Assembly (NCBI RefSeq): GCF_900143235.1
Contig: NZ_FRDF01000001.1
Coordinates: 124,001 to 188,000 of the forward strand
DNA: 64,000 nt
Direction: 5' to 3'
From: Erythrobacter sanguineus
GTDB taxonomy: Bacteria > Pseudomonadota > Alphaproteobacteria > Sphingomonadales > Sphingomonadaceae
The position numbers and the translations under genes are program-made. Numbering within the stretch: position 1 is the stretch's first letter; each line of letters begins with the position of its first letter. This document shows positions 8,946-17,516 of this stretch, in pieces. Below the pieces are notes generated by a model that searched no databases, was not told the DNA's origin, and saw only the letters and a list, made by a program, of their open reading frames with translations.

Positions 8946-10124
8946 ATGCGCCAGTCGCTGCTTGCCGCCACCATTCTTGCCGCTTTCGGTCTCGCCGCCG
9001 GGCCGCTCATGGCCGATGATCATGCGGCGAGCAATGATGCGCCGGTTGCAGTCAGCCTTGCGCCCGATCAGTTGCTTGCGCCCTATTATGCCGAGCTGCG
9101 CAAGCAGGTGGTCATGCCCGAAGCCGGGCCGAACCCGGCGCTAAACCCCGCCACCACGCTCACCCGTATCGCCTTTGGCAGTTGCAACCACCAGTCCGCC
9201 CCGCAGCACATGTGGGCGCAGATTGCCGCCCAGAACCCGCAGCTGTTCCTGATGATCGGCGACAATGTCTATGGCGATAATGGCTGGGATGCCGATGCCG
9301 GGCTGGAAAGCTTGCGTAAATCCTATGCGCTTCAGGCCTCGCACCCAGAATTCGCGGGCTTTCGCGCGCAGTTCCCGATGATGGCGACGTGGGACGATCA
9401 TGATTTCGGCCTCAATGATGCGGGCGGCAGCTTCCCGATGCGGCGCTGGGGCGAGGAATTGTTCGAGACGTTCTGGAATTCGTCAGATGCGGTGCGCGCG
9501 CGCCCCGGGGTCCATGACAGCAGCATCACCGGGCCGGAAGGGCGCCGCGTGCAGGTGATCCTGCTCGACACCCGGTTCTTCCGTTCCGACTTGAAGCGCA
9601 TGGAATGGAGCCGCGCGCGCCCGCCGCTGGGCGGCTATCTGCCCGATGACAACCCGGCCAAGACCATGCTGGGGGCGGAACAATGGGCCTGGCTCGAAGG
9701 TGAGCTGGCCAAGCCCGCCGACCTGCGCATTCTCGTCTCATCGGTGCAGGTCATTACCGATGCGCACCAGTTCGAAGGCTGGACCAACATGCCCGCCCAG
9801 CGCGACCGGTTGTATGATCTGCTGGCAGACCGCGAAGACAGCGGGCTGGTGATCCTGTCAGGCGATCGCCACGCAGGCGGCATCTACAAGACCGAGCACA
9901 AGGGGGAGACCTTGTGGGAGCTGACCAGTTCCTCGCTCAACCTCGCCTTCGGCAATGACAATGACCGCAGCACCGCGCGCGAGCCCGATGGGCGCCGTGT
10001 GAGCAAGTTCTTCTCGGTCGAGAATTACGGTCTGGTCGATATCGACTGGCAAGCGAGGGCGCTGACCATGACGCTGAAAGGCAATGATAGCGGGACGCTG
10101 GCAGAACAGACGTTCAACTGGTGA
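8946..10124 (+). CDS. Exported PhoD-like metallophosphatase
   Basis: 392 residues. The ATG at 8946 has a perfect AAGGAG seven bases upstream and opens a Sec signal peptide (MRQSLLAATILAAFGLAAG, cleavage likely at LMA-DD). The mature part matches the PhoD-like metallophosphatase family: IAFGSCNHQ with the metal-binding residues, LMIGDNVYGDN, MMATWDDHDFGLND and the C-terminal VILSGDRHAGGIY. Substrates are probably phosphate diesters or monoesters in the periplasm. Unlike classic PhoD it has no obvious twin-arginine motif. Expression under phosphate limitation is plausible, but no Pho box was recognised. It ends just before a near-parS palindrome and converges on the SDR gene. Confidence 0.85.
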   Translation: MRQSLLAATILAAFGLAAGPLMADDHAASNDAPVAVSLAPDQLLAPYYAELRKQVVMPEAGPNPALNPATTLTRIAFGSCNHQSAPQHMWAQIAAQNPQLFLMIGDNVYGDNGWDADAGLESLRKSYALQASHPEFAGFRAQFPMMATWDDHDFGLNDAGGSFPMRRWGEELFETFWNSSDAVRARPGVHDSSITGPEGRRVQVILLDTRFFRSDLKRMEWSRARPPLGGYLPDDNPAKTMLGAEQWAWLEGELAKPADLRILVSSVQVITDAHQFEGWTNMPAQRDRLYDLLADREDSGLVILSGDRHAGGIYKTEHKGETLWELTSSSLNLAFGNDNDRSTAREPDGRRVSKFFSVENYGLVDIDWQARALTMTLKGNDSGTLAEQTFNW

Positions 10125-10131
10125 TGTTCTT

Positions 10132-10155
10132 GAAATGTTTCACGTAGAACATTTC
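10132..10155. promoter_or_regulatory. Palindrome containing a near-match to parS
   Basis: GAAATGTT (10132-10139) and AACATTTC (10148-10155) are perfect inverted arms. Inside, TGTTTCACGTAGAACA at 10136-10151 matches the canonical ParB site TGTTTCACGTGAAACA at 14 of 16 positions; the only change is GA to AG next to the centre. It lies between converging genes, where a terminator would also be expected, but the stem is AT-rich with no following T-run. No parA or parB gene is in the window. Confidence 0.45.
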
Positions 10156-10192
10156 CGGCCATGTTGGATCTGCGTGAAAAAATCCTGTCAGT

Positions 10193-10951
10193 TCAAAGCG
10201 TAAAGCCGCCGTCCGAAACCATCACATGTCCGGTGATGTTGGAAGCGGCATCGCTCAGCAGGTAAAGGATGGTCTCGGCCATCTCTTCCGAGGAGGCAAA
10301 GCGGCCCGAAGGCGTGGTCTTGGCCATGGCCTTCAGCGTTGAATCGCGCCCGATCGCGGCGACCGAGCGTTTGAAATCCTCCCCGCTTTCCCAGATCGCG
10401 GTGTCGACCCCGCCGGGTGCGATGGCGTTGACACGAATGCCCAGCTTCGCGTTTTCCACCGCCGCGATCCGCGCCATGTGGGCGACCGCGGCCTTGGACA
10501 CGCCATAGGGGCCAATGCCGGCCACCGGCTTGATCCCGGTGGTCGAGGCGACCACCACCGCGCTGCCGCCGCTCTCTCCCATCGCCCGCAACGACGAGGC
10601 GAGGGTCATGAAGGCGCCATCAAGATTGACCGCCATCACGCGGCGCCATTCGGCCAGCGAAAGGCTGGCAATCGGCCCGCCCGAACCAATCCCGGCATTG
10701 ACGATCGAATGATCGAGGCCGGTCATCTGCGGTTCGAGTTCGGCCCACAGCGCTTCGTCGGCGACGCTGCCGGTGATGCGGTGGACATTGCCCGCAAGAT
10801 CCAGCGCATCCAGCCCCGCGCCATCGACATCGACGAGAAACAGCTGCGCTGCCCCGCGCTCCGCCAGCGAGCGTGCACAGGCGGCCCCGATGCCCGATGC
10901 CGCCCCGGTAACGAGCGCCGAGCGCCCTTGGAAATCCTGAATTTGTGTCAT
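10193..10951 (-). CDS. Short-chain dehydrogenase/reductase
   Basis: 252 residues, a classical SDR that oxidises or reduces a hydroxyl/carbonyl with NAD(P). TGAASGIG (15-22) binds the nucleotide, and an Asp after the second strand (LFLVDVDGAG) favours NAD(H). NAGIGSGG is the NNAG-type motif and YGVSK the catalytic Tyr-Lys pair, preceded by VVVASTTG with the Ser. The C terminus ends SNITGHVMVSDGGFTL, typical of FabG-like members. The substrate cannot be named. It converges on the phosphatase gene and lies 31 bases downstream of the response regulator, so the two could form one transcript. Confidence 0.88.
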   Translation of the reverse strand: MTQIQDFQGRSALVTGAASGIGAACARSLAERGAAQLFLVDVDGAGLDALDLAGNVHRITGSVADEALWAELEPQMTGLDHSIVNAGIGSGGPIASLSLAEWRRVMAVNLDGAFMTLASSLRAMGESGGSAVVVASTTGIKPVAGIGPYGVSKAAVAHMARIAAVENAKLGIRVNAIAPGGVDTAIWESGEDFKRSVAAIGRDSTLKAMAKTTPSGRFASSEEMAETILYLLSDAASNITGHVMVSDGGFTL

Positions 10952-10982
10952 GTTGACCGGCTAGGCCTGCCAGCCGCACCAA

Positions 10983-12428
10983 TCAAGCGGCGTTATCGAT
11001 CCCGAGATCGGAAAGCTTGCGATACAGGGTCGAACGCCCGATCCCCAGCCGGCGCGCCACTTCGGTCATGCGCCCGCGATAATGCCCGATCGCCAGCCGG
11101 ATCACGTCCGCCTCGATTTCCTCCAGCGGGCGCAGATTGCCGTCCGGGGTGTAGAGCATGATGCCCACGCCATCATGCGCATCCAGCGGCCGCGCGTTGC
11201 CCTGTTCGCCCAGCAATTCGGACAGCTGCGGAAAACTTTCGGCGGTCAGCGTGTTGCTCTCGCAATAGACCGCGGCGCGGAACAGCACCGATTGCAGCTG
11301 GCGGACATTGCCCGGCCAGTCATAGGCCGCCAGCAACGTCAGCGCGCCTTCGGAAACAGACAGGTGGTTCAGGCCCGGCTGTTCGCCGATCCGGGCAAGG
11401 AAATGGCGAGCAAGCGCCGAAATATCGCCGGTCCGCTCGCGCAGAGGTGGCAGGTGGATGCGGGTGGCCCCGAGCCTTGCACCAAGCGCGGCGTCGAACT
11501 GCCCGGCTTCGACCATCCGGTCGAGCCCGACATTGCTGGTCACCAGCAGCCGCACATCGAACCTGTAGCCATAGCTCGCGCCCACCGGGCGGATGATTCC
11601 GCTTTCAAGCGCCTCGCCAAGGCGCTGTTGCAGCACCGGGGTCAGGCGGTCGACATCATCCAGAACCAGTGTTCCGCCGTCGCAATGCTGGAACGCACCG
11701 ATCTGGCGGTCAAACGCGCCGGGGAAGGAGCCGGGTTCGTGCCCGAACAGCACGGATTCGATCGAGCCTTGCGGAACGCTGGCAAGGGCGATGGTCCGCA
11801 AGGGTTCCTTGGCACGCGGACTGGCCGCGTGCATCGCGCGCATCAGCATTTCCTTGCCGGTGCCGCTTTCGCCTTCGATCAGCACATGGCCGTGGCCGCG
11901 CGCAGCCTTGGCCGCCTGCGCCAGCGCGGTGCGAAAGGGCGGGGCGGTGCCGATCATCGCGTCGAAATCGAGGCTGGCCGACATCTTTTCGGTCAGCGGG
12001 GCGAGTTCATCGCGCGGGGACTCGCGGGTGGTGGCGCTGCGCAGGGCTTCCATCAGGCGGTCGGGAGAGACCGGCTTGACGAGGTAATCGCTGGCGCCTG
12101 CGCGCATGGCCTCGACTGCCAGCAGCGGCGAGGCGCTGGTCGTGAGCATCAGGATCGGCAGCGCGGGGCGCCGCGATTTCAGTTCGGCGATCAGTTCGCA
12201 GGCATTGTCACCCGGCACCCATTGGTCGAGCAGGATGGCGGAAAGCAGCATCCCTTCGCGCGTGCCGAGCATGGCGATCGCGGTTTCGGCATCGGGCGCG
12301 ACGATGGTGCGCCATCCATCGCGCGCGGCAATCGCCGAAACGAGCCGCGATTGCGCAGGCTCATCGTCGATCAGCATCACGATTCGCGCATCGCCATCAA
12401 TCTCGGGGTGGCAATCCATTTCAGCCAT
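10983..12428 (-). CDS. NtrC-type response regulator with altered sigma-54 contact motif
   Basis: 481 residues from ATG 12428; a GTG at 12479 would add 17. Domain order is receiver (about 15-132: acidic pair D21-D22, phospho-acceptor D68, K118), AAA+ (about 155-385) and Fis-type helix-turn-helix (about 445-481, RLGIGRSTLYRKL). Walker A GESGTGKE (186-193) is intact. The GAFTGA loop that contacts sigma-54 reads GSFPGA (233-238) and Walker B ends LVLDDVD instead of the usual DE. Such changes are known in family members that act on sigma-70 promoters, so sigma-54 activation is doubtful. No histidine kinase is adjacent. Target genes are unknown. Confidence 0.85.
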   Translation of the reverse strand: MAEMDCHPEIDGDARIVMLIDDEPAQSRLVSAIAARDGWRTIVAPDAETAIAMLGTREGMLLSAILLDQWVPGDNACELIAELKSRRPALPILMLTTSASPLLAVEAMRAGASDYLVKPVSPDRLMEALRSATTRESPRDELAPLTEKMSASLDFDAMIGTAPPFRTALAQAAKAARGHGHVLIEGESGTGKEMLMRAMHAASPRAKEPLRTIALASVPQGSIESVLFGHEPGSFPGAFDRQIGAFQHCDGGTLVLDDVDRLTPVLQQRLGEALESGIIRPVGASYGYRFDVRLLVTSNVGLDRMVEAGQFDAALGARLGATRIHLPPLRERTGDISALARHFLARIGEQPGLNHLSVSEGALTLLAAYDWPGNVRQLQSVLFRAAVYCESNTLTAESFPQLSELLGEQGNARPLDAHDGVGIMLYTPDGNLRPLEEIEADVIRLAIGHYRGRMTEVARRLGIGRSTLYRKLSDLGIDNAA

Positions 12429-12700
12429 CAACCTTGCCGCTCGCCTTTCCTGGCCCGATCTCTTTTGCCGGGCTGACACAGGCCCTCTGCATAAGACGCA
12501 GGGGTAAAGACGGGATTAAGGCTGTTGTACGAGCGAAAGAGGCATTGTTTGGCAGCCGTGGGCGGAGGACTCTCATTAAAGGTGACTTGAGCACAAGGCT
12601 CTGCTTCGATACGGGGACGGTCAGAAATTCCGGCACCGTGCGTTTTGCTGCAACCAAATGCCGCCTGCGGTGTTGAAGAGCCCAAGGGGAAAGACACGAG

Positions 12701-12823
12701 ATGAACGTTCACGACATTGAAAAGGCCGAAGCGACCTACAGCGGGTTCATGACGGCGCTGAAATGGGCTGTTCCGGTGATTGCGCTGATCGTCCTGTTCG
12801 TCATCATGCTGATCGCGGGTTAG
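12701..12823 (+). CDS. aa3-type cytochrome c oxidase subunit IV (40 residues)
   Basis: A 40-residue single-span membrane protein beginning MNVHDIEKAEATYSGFMTAL, followed by a hydrophobic helix (WAVPVIALIVLFVIMLI) and a stop. Length, the acidic amphipathic start and the single helix fit the bacterial COX4_pro_2 family, the small fourth subunit of aa3 cytochrome c oxidase, whose precise role is unclear. GGGG lies about ten bases before the ATG. It precedes pntAA by 12 bases, an arrangement I recall from related genomes. The 270-base divergent region to its left (12429-12700) holds one GANTC (12568-12572) but no promoter that I can define. Confidence 0.8.
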   Translation: MNVHDIEKAEATYSGFMTALKWAVPVIALIVLFVIMLIAG

Positions 12824-12835
12824 GGCGGGGCAAAC

Positions 12836-13960
12836 ATGAAGATCGCCATTCTGAAGGAGCGCGCGCCCGGTGAGACGCGCGTCGCAGCCACGCCCGAAAC
12901 GGTAAAGAAGTTTTCCGGCCTTGGCCTGTCGCTCGCCGTCGAGAAGGGAGCCGGGCTTGCCGCCTCCGTCACCGACGAAGCCTATGCCGAAGCCGGTGCC
13001 AGCATCGGCACTGCCGCCGCGACGGTGAAGGACGCGGATATCGTGCTGGGCATTCAGGCACCTGACCTGAAGCTGCTCAAGGGTGCAAAGCCGGGTGCAT
13101 GGGTGGCGGCGCTGTTTGATCCGTTCGCGGCCCGCAATGTGGTCGATGCCTATGCTGCTGCCGGGTTTGAGGCGCTCAGCATGGAATTCATGCCGCGCAT
13201 CACCCGTGCCCAGAGCATGGACGTGCTGTCTTCGCAATCGAACCTGGCCGGTTACAAGGCGGTGCTGGCGGCAGCCGATGTCTATGGCCGCGCCTTTCCG
13301 ATGATGATGACGGCAGCGGGCACAGTGCAGGCTGCACGCGCTTTCATCATGGGGGTGGGCGTGGCGGGCCTTCAGGCGATCGCCACCGCGCGGCGGCTGG
13401 GCGCGCAGGTGTCAGCCACGGACGTGCGCTCTGCCACCAAGGAACAGATCCAGTCATTGGGCGCGAAGCCGATCTTCGTGGAAAATGTCGCGGGGATCGA
13501 AGGCGAAGGTTCGGGCGGCTATGCCACCGAAATGAGCGAGGAATACCAGAAGGCGCAGGCCGAACTGGTCAGCTCGCACATTGCCAAGCAGGACATCGTC
13601 ATCACCACGGCCCTGATCCCGGGCCGCGCCGCGCCGCGTCTGATCACCGACGCGCAGATCGCAACGATGAAGCCCGGCAGCGTGATCTTCGATCTCGCCG
13701 TGGCGCAGGGCGGGAATGTGGAAGGATCAAAGCCGGATGAGGTCGTGGTCAGTCACGGCGTCAACATCATCGGCTTTTCCAACACGCCTGCGCACCTGCC
13801 CGCCGATGCTTCGGCGCTGTTTGCGCGCAACCACTATAATTTCCTGTCGGCTTTCTGGGACAAGGAGGCGCAGCGGCCCGTGCTCGACGAGGAAATCGGA
13901 GGCGCGATCCGCCTGACTCAGGGCGGCAAGGTCGTTAACGAACGGCTGCTGGGGGCTTAA
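12836..13960 (+). CDS. pntAA: NAD(P) transhydrogenase subunit alpha part 1
   Basis: 374 residues. This is the NAD(H)-binding domain I of proton-translocating transhydrogenase, encoded separately as in Rhodospirillum and other alphaproteobacteria. It begins MKIAILKERAPGETRVAATPETV, the alanine dehydrogenase/PNT N-terminal signature. A Rossmann segment with GVGVAGLQAIATARRLGA binds NAD, and the RQD-loop-like region follows. It transfers hydride from NADH to NADP+ using the proton gradient, supplying NADPH. The subunit is soluble and peripheral on the cytoplasmic side. pntAB starts 3 bases after its stop and pntB follows, forming one operon. Confidence 0.93.
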   Translation: MKIAILKERAPGETRVAATPETVKKFSGLGLSLAVEKGAGLAASVTDEAYAEAGASIGTAAATVKDADIVLGIQAPDLKLLKGAKPGAWVAALFDPFAARNVVDAYAAAGFEALSMEFMPRITRAQSMDVLSSQSNLAGYKAVLAAADVYGRAFPMMMTAAGTVQAARAFIMGVGVAGLQAIATARRLGAQVSATDVRSATKEQIQSLGAKPIFVENVAGIEGEGSGGYATEMSEEYQKAQAELVSSHIAKQDIVITTALIPGRAAPRLITDAQIATMKPGSVIFDLAVAQGGNVEGSKPDEVVVSHGVNIIGFSNTPAHLPADASALFARNHYNFLSAFWDKEAQRPVLDEEIGGAIRLTQGGKVVNERLLGA

Positions 13961-13963
13961 ACC

Positions 13964-14245
13964 ATGGACTTCATTTCAATTCTCAGCATCTTCGTACTGG
14001 CCTGCTTCGTGGGCTATTACGTTGTCTGGTCGGTGACCCCGGCGCTTCACACTCCGCTGATGGCGGTAACCAATGCGATCTCCTCGGTGATCATCGTCGG
14101 CGCGCTGATCGCGGCGGCCGAGGCGCAGAGCCCGGTGGCCAAGTACCTCGGCCTGTTCGGGGTGGTGCTCGCCAGCGTCAATATCTTCGGTGGGTTCGCG
14201 GTAACGCAGCGAATGCTCGCCATGTACAAGAAAAAGGAGAAGTAA
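13964..14245 (+). CDS. pntAB: NAD(P) transhydrogenase subunit alpha part 2
   Basis: 93 residues, the small membrane subunit. There are three to four hydrophobic helices: an N-terminal one (ISILSIFVLACFVGYYVVW), then HTPLMAVTNAISSVIIVGAL, which is the family's conserved loop-helix, and YLGLFGVVLASVNIFGGFAV. It ends in a basic tail, MYKKKEK. It forms part of the proton channel (domain II) together with PntB. It lies between pntAA (3-base gap) and pntB, whose start follows directly after its TAA. Confidence 0.93.
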   Translation: MDFISILSIFVLACFVGYYVVWSVTPALHTPLMAVTNAISSVIIVGALIAAAEAQSPVAKYLGLFGVVLASVNIFGGFAVTQRMLAMYKKKEK

Positions 14246-14248
14246 GTG

Positions 14249-15706
14249 ATGGACTTCTCCATTCTTGCCGCCGGGGCCTCCGGCGAAGGCGCGGTGCCTG
14301 CCTGGGCGATGCTGGCCTATCTTGCCGCCGGCGTGTTCTTCATCCTCGCGCTGCGTGGGCTTTCCAGCCCGGCGACCAGCCAGGCGGGCAACCGCAATGG
14401 CATGATCGGCATGGCGGTGGCGGTAATCACGACGCTGGTCACCCACAACATCGCCAACATCGTAGAGATTGCCATCGCGATTTTCATCGGTGCGATCATC
14501 GGTGTGACGATTGCCCGGCGGATCGCTATGACCGCGATGCCGGAACTGGTGGCAGGCTTCCACAGCCTTGTCGGTCTGGCTGCCGTGGTGGTGGGCTTTG
14601 CTGCGTGGCTGAACCCCGCAGCCTTCGGGATTACCGATGCGGCGGATCAGATCCTTGCGGTCAGCCGCGTCGAACTCGGCCTCGGTATCGCCATCGGGGC
14701 GATCACCTTCTCAGGCTCGATCATCGCGTTCCTGAAATTGTCTGGCCGGATGAGCGGTTCGCCGATCATGCTGCCGGGGCGGCACGTCATCAACCTCGGC
14801 ACGCTGGTGGCTATCCTTGCGCTGATCGGGATTTACACCGTCTCGCCAGAAGGCGGCGCTGGTCAGGGCTATCTCGTTATCGCGGTCGCGCTGCTGGCCT
14901 TTATCATCGGTTTCCTGCTGATTATCCCGATTGGCGGGGCGGATATGCCGGTGGTCGTTTCGATGCTGAACTCCTATTCGGGCTGGGCGGCCGCGGCGAT
15001 GGGCTTCACGCTGGGGAACAGCGCGATGATCATCACCGGGGCGCTGGTTGGCTCCTCCGGGGCGATCCTCAGCTACATCATGTGCCGGGCTATGAACCGC
15101 AGCTTCATTTCAGTGATCGCGGGCGGGTTTGGCGCCGATGCAGGCGCCGCCGCCGCTGGCGGCGCGCGCGAACAGCGACCCTACAAGCAGGGCAGCGCGG
15201 AAGATGCGGCCTACATGCTCGAACAGGCCGAAAAGGTCATCATCATCCCCGGTTACGGGATGGCGGTGGCGCAGGCCCAGCACGCGCTGCGCGAGATGGG
15301 CGACAAGCTGCGCGAAAAGGGTGTGGAGGTGAAATACGCCATCCACCCCGTCGCAGGGCGCATGCCGGGGCACATGAACGTGCTGCTCGCCGAAGCATCC
15401 GTGCCTTATGACGAGGTGTTCGAACTGGAGGACATCAACTCCGAATTCGCGCAGGCGGACGTTGCCTTCATCATCGGCGCAAACGACGTGGTCAATCCCG
15501 CGGCTAAGACCGACAAGTCATCGCCCATCTACGGGATGCCGGTGTTCGATGTCGACAAGGCCAAGCAGGTGTTCTTCATCAAGCGTTCGATGGGGGGCGT
15601 CGGCTATGCCGGGGTCGATAACGACGTGTTCTACATGAACCAGACGGTGATGCTGCTGGCCGATGCCAAGAAGATGGTCGAGGAAATCGTCAAGTCGCTC
15701 GATTGA
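14249..15706 (+). CDS. pntB: NAD(P) transhydrogenase subunit beta
   Basis: 485 residues from ATG 14249; a GTG immediately upstream at 14246 is equally in frame, and AGGAG at 14235-14239 serves either. About nine membrane helices (residues 1-270) complete the proton channel. The C-terminal NADP(H)-binding domain III contains IIPGYGMAVAQAQ, HPVAGRMPGHMNVLLAEA, FIIGANDVVNPAA and KRSMGGVGYAGVDN, all hallmarks of the family. With PntAA and PntAB it makes the NADPH-generating, proton-driven transhydrogenase of the inner membrane. Confidence 0.94.
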   Translation: MDFSILAAGASGEGAVPAWAMLAYLAAGVFFILALRGLSSPATSQAGNRNGMIGMAVAVITTLVTHNIANIVEIAIAIFIGAIIGVTIARRIAMTAMPELVAGFHSLVGLAAVVVGFAAWLNPAAFGITDAADQILAVSRVELGLGIAIGAITFSGSIIAFLKLSGRMSGSPIMLPGRHVINLGTLVAILALIGIYTVSPEGGAGQGYLVIAVALLAFIIGFLLIIPIGGADMPVVVSMLNSYSGWAAAAMGFTLGNSAMIITGALVGSSGAILSYIMCRAMNRSFISVIAGGFGADAGAAAAGGAREQRPYKQGSAEDAAYMLEQAEKVIIIPGYGMAVAQAQHALREMGDKLREKGVEVKYAIHPVAGRMPGHMNVLLAEASVPYDEVFELEDINSEFAQADVAFIIGANDVVNPAAKTDKSSPIYGMPVFDVDKAKQVFFIKRSMGGVGYAGVDNDVFYMNQTVMLLADAKKMVEEIVKSLD

Positions 15707-15719
15707 TGCAGGTTCGCCG

Positions 15720-15863
15720 ATGCGCAAGCTGATCATTGCGGTGCTGCTGCTCGCCTTGCTGGCGGGCGGCGCGTTGGTCAAGCGCTTGCGCCGGGTGGAA
15801 GATGGCGAGGCGGTCGGCGTGCTCACCGCCAGTGCGGCTCTCTGCGCGATCGGGGTCGGATAG
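15720..15863 (+). CDS. Small hydrophobic protein, hypothetical
   Basis: 47 residues starting MRKLIIAVLLLALLAGGAL, an N-terminal membrane helix or signal-like segment followed by a basic stretch (VKRLRRVEDG) and a second weakly hydrophobic part. No clear ribosome binding site is visible and I do not recognise a family. It lies 13 bases after pntB and ahead of the exported repeat protein. It could equally be a chance open frame. Confidence 0.35.
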   Translation: MRKLIIAVLLLALLAGGALVKRLRRVEDGEAVGVLTASAALCAIGVG

Positions 15864-15935
15864 CGCGGCCACCCCGTTACGCTCTTGCCTTTGCGCTCCT
15901 CGTTGCCGCACAATGGCAAGCGAGGAGAGAACCTG

Positions 15936-17456
15936 ATGCCCAGATTTTTGCCGAGATTTACGCTGGCCGCCGCCGCTTTGGCCCTCAGCGCCATTCCCAT
16001 GGCTTCCGGCCATGCGCAGTCTGGCGATCCGGCAGGCGAACGCGTCGGCACCGAATTCATGGTGTTTGAAGCAGACACCAACCCGCAGGCGCGCGCGCAT
16101 TTCCTGCGCGGGCTCGCGCTGCTCCACAATTTCGAATACGCGCGTGCCGCCGCCGCATTCCGCGAAAGCCAGACATCCGATCCCGGGTTCGTCATGGCCT
16201 ATTGGGGCGAGGCGATGACCCATAATCACCCGCTGTGGGAACAGCAGGATCGTGGTGCGGCGCGCGCCATCCTCGCCCGGCTTGCCCCCACGCCCGCAGC
16301 CCGTGCGGCCAAGGCTGGCACACCCGGCGAAAAGGCATGGCTGGATGCGCTGGAGACGCTTTATGGCGAACAAGGCACCAAGGAACAGCGCGACCTCGCC
16401 TATCTTGCAAAGATGCGCGCGATGCTGGCTGCATGGCCCGAAGATATTGATGTGCACGCCTTTACCGGCCTTGCGGTGCTCGGCTCCTCGCATGGCGGGC
16501 GGCAAGTGCCGATCTACATGGAGGCGGCAGGTATCCTCGAACCGGGCTTCATGACGCACCAGAAGCATCCCGGCATCCTGCACTACCTGATCCATTCCTA
16601 CGATGATCCGGTGCATGCCCCGCTGGGCGAGCGCATGGCGGAGCGTTATGCCGTGGTCGCGCCCGATGCGGGCCACGCGCAACATATGGTGAGCCACATC
16701 TTCCACGCGCTGGCCGATTGGGAAGCGTCGGAAGCGGCCAATGTGAAGGCCGATGCCGTGGTCGATCGTCAGCGCATCGCTGCCGGGCGCGATCCTGCCG
16801 ATTGCGGCCATTACAACGAATGGCTGGTCTATGCCCGCCTGCAACTCGGCAAGGACGCGAGCGATCTGGTGTCTGCCTGCCGCGCCGAGGCCGGGCAGAG
16901 CGCGGGCGGTGAGATCGCCTATGGCCCGGTCAGGAGTTACTCGGTCATGGCCGCATGGCAGGCGGTCGATGCCGGGATCTGGCCGGAACCACTTGGCGAA
17001 GATGCGCGCGCATTCCCGCTTCCGCGTGTGACGATGACCCACATCGCCGCGCTGCGGCACAGCAATGATGCAGGGGCTTTGGCGCAGGCCGTTGAAACGA
17101 TGCGCCGCGATGCCGAAGCCCTGCTCGCACAACTGGCAAGGATGGCACCGGATGATCGCACGACCATGCCCTGGGTGGAGCGCGCAATTGCGCAGGTCGA
17201 TGCGATCCGGCTGCTGGCATCGGGCGAAAGGGAAAGCGGGCTCGTTGCCTTGCGCGCAGCTGCCGAAGCCGAGGCCGCGTTGCCGACCATATTCGGCCCG
17301 CCCGCGATTGCCAAACCGAGCTATGAATTGCTCGGCGAGGAACTGTTGAAGCTGGGCCGCAAGGCCGAGGCCGCCGATGCGTTCCGCAAGTCGCTCGCCT
17401 TCGCGCCGGGACGGCTGTTGTCGCTCAGGGGGCTCGAAGCTGCGACGCAAGGTTGA
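15936..17456 (+). CDS. Exported TPR-like repeat protein
   Basis: 506 residues. The ATG at 15936 follows GAGGAGA and starts a signal peptide (MPRFLPRFTLAAAALALSAI, cleavage near GHA-QS). The mature protein is all-helical with TPR-like pairs, for example ARAHFLRGLALLHNFEYARAA followed by AAAFRESQ, and a C-terminal ELLKLGRKAEAADAFRKSL. Conserved patches include HPGILHYLIHSYDDP with several His residues and GHAQHMVSHIFHALADWE, a His-rich pattern that could bind a metal; this is inference. It heads a run of exported proteins (beta-helix, diheme cytochrome, hydrolase) with small gaps, so a shared periplasmic function is likely. Confidence 0.8.
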   Translation: MPRFLPRFTLAAAALALSAIPMASGHAQSGDPAGERVGTEFMVFEADTNPQARAHFLRGLALLHNFEYARAAAAFRESQTSDPGFVMAYWGEAMTHNHPLWEQQDRGAARAILARLAPTPAARAAKAGTPGEKAWLDALETLYGEQGTKEQRDLAYLAKMRAMLAAWPEDIDVHAFTGLAVLGSSHGGRQVPIYMEAAGILEPGFMTHQKHPGILHYLIHSYDDPVHAPLGERMAERYAVVAPDAGHAQHMVSHIFHALADWEASEAANVKADAVVDRQRIAAGRDPADCGHYNEWLVYARLQLGKDASDLVSACRAEAGQSAGGEIAYGPVRSYSVMAAWQAVDAGIWPEPLGEDARAFPLPRVTMTHIAALRHSNDAGALAQAVETMRRDAEALLAQLARMAPDDRTTMPWVERAIAQVDAIRLLASGERESGLVALRAAAEAEAALPTIFGPPAIAKPSYELLGEELLKLGRKAEAADAFRKSLAFAPGRLLSLRGLEAATQG

Positions 17457-17516
17457 GGGCACTTGTCATCGCCGCCTTCGATGGGCCACATAGGCGCATT
17501 GGAGGGAGAGAGTTTC

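Noticed and set aside
15690-17462. 590-codon antisense frame opposite the exported repeat protein
   Set aside because: No family features and no ribosome binding site; the plus-strand gene has a signal peptide and coherent repeats.
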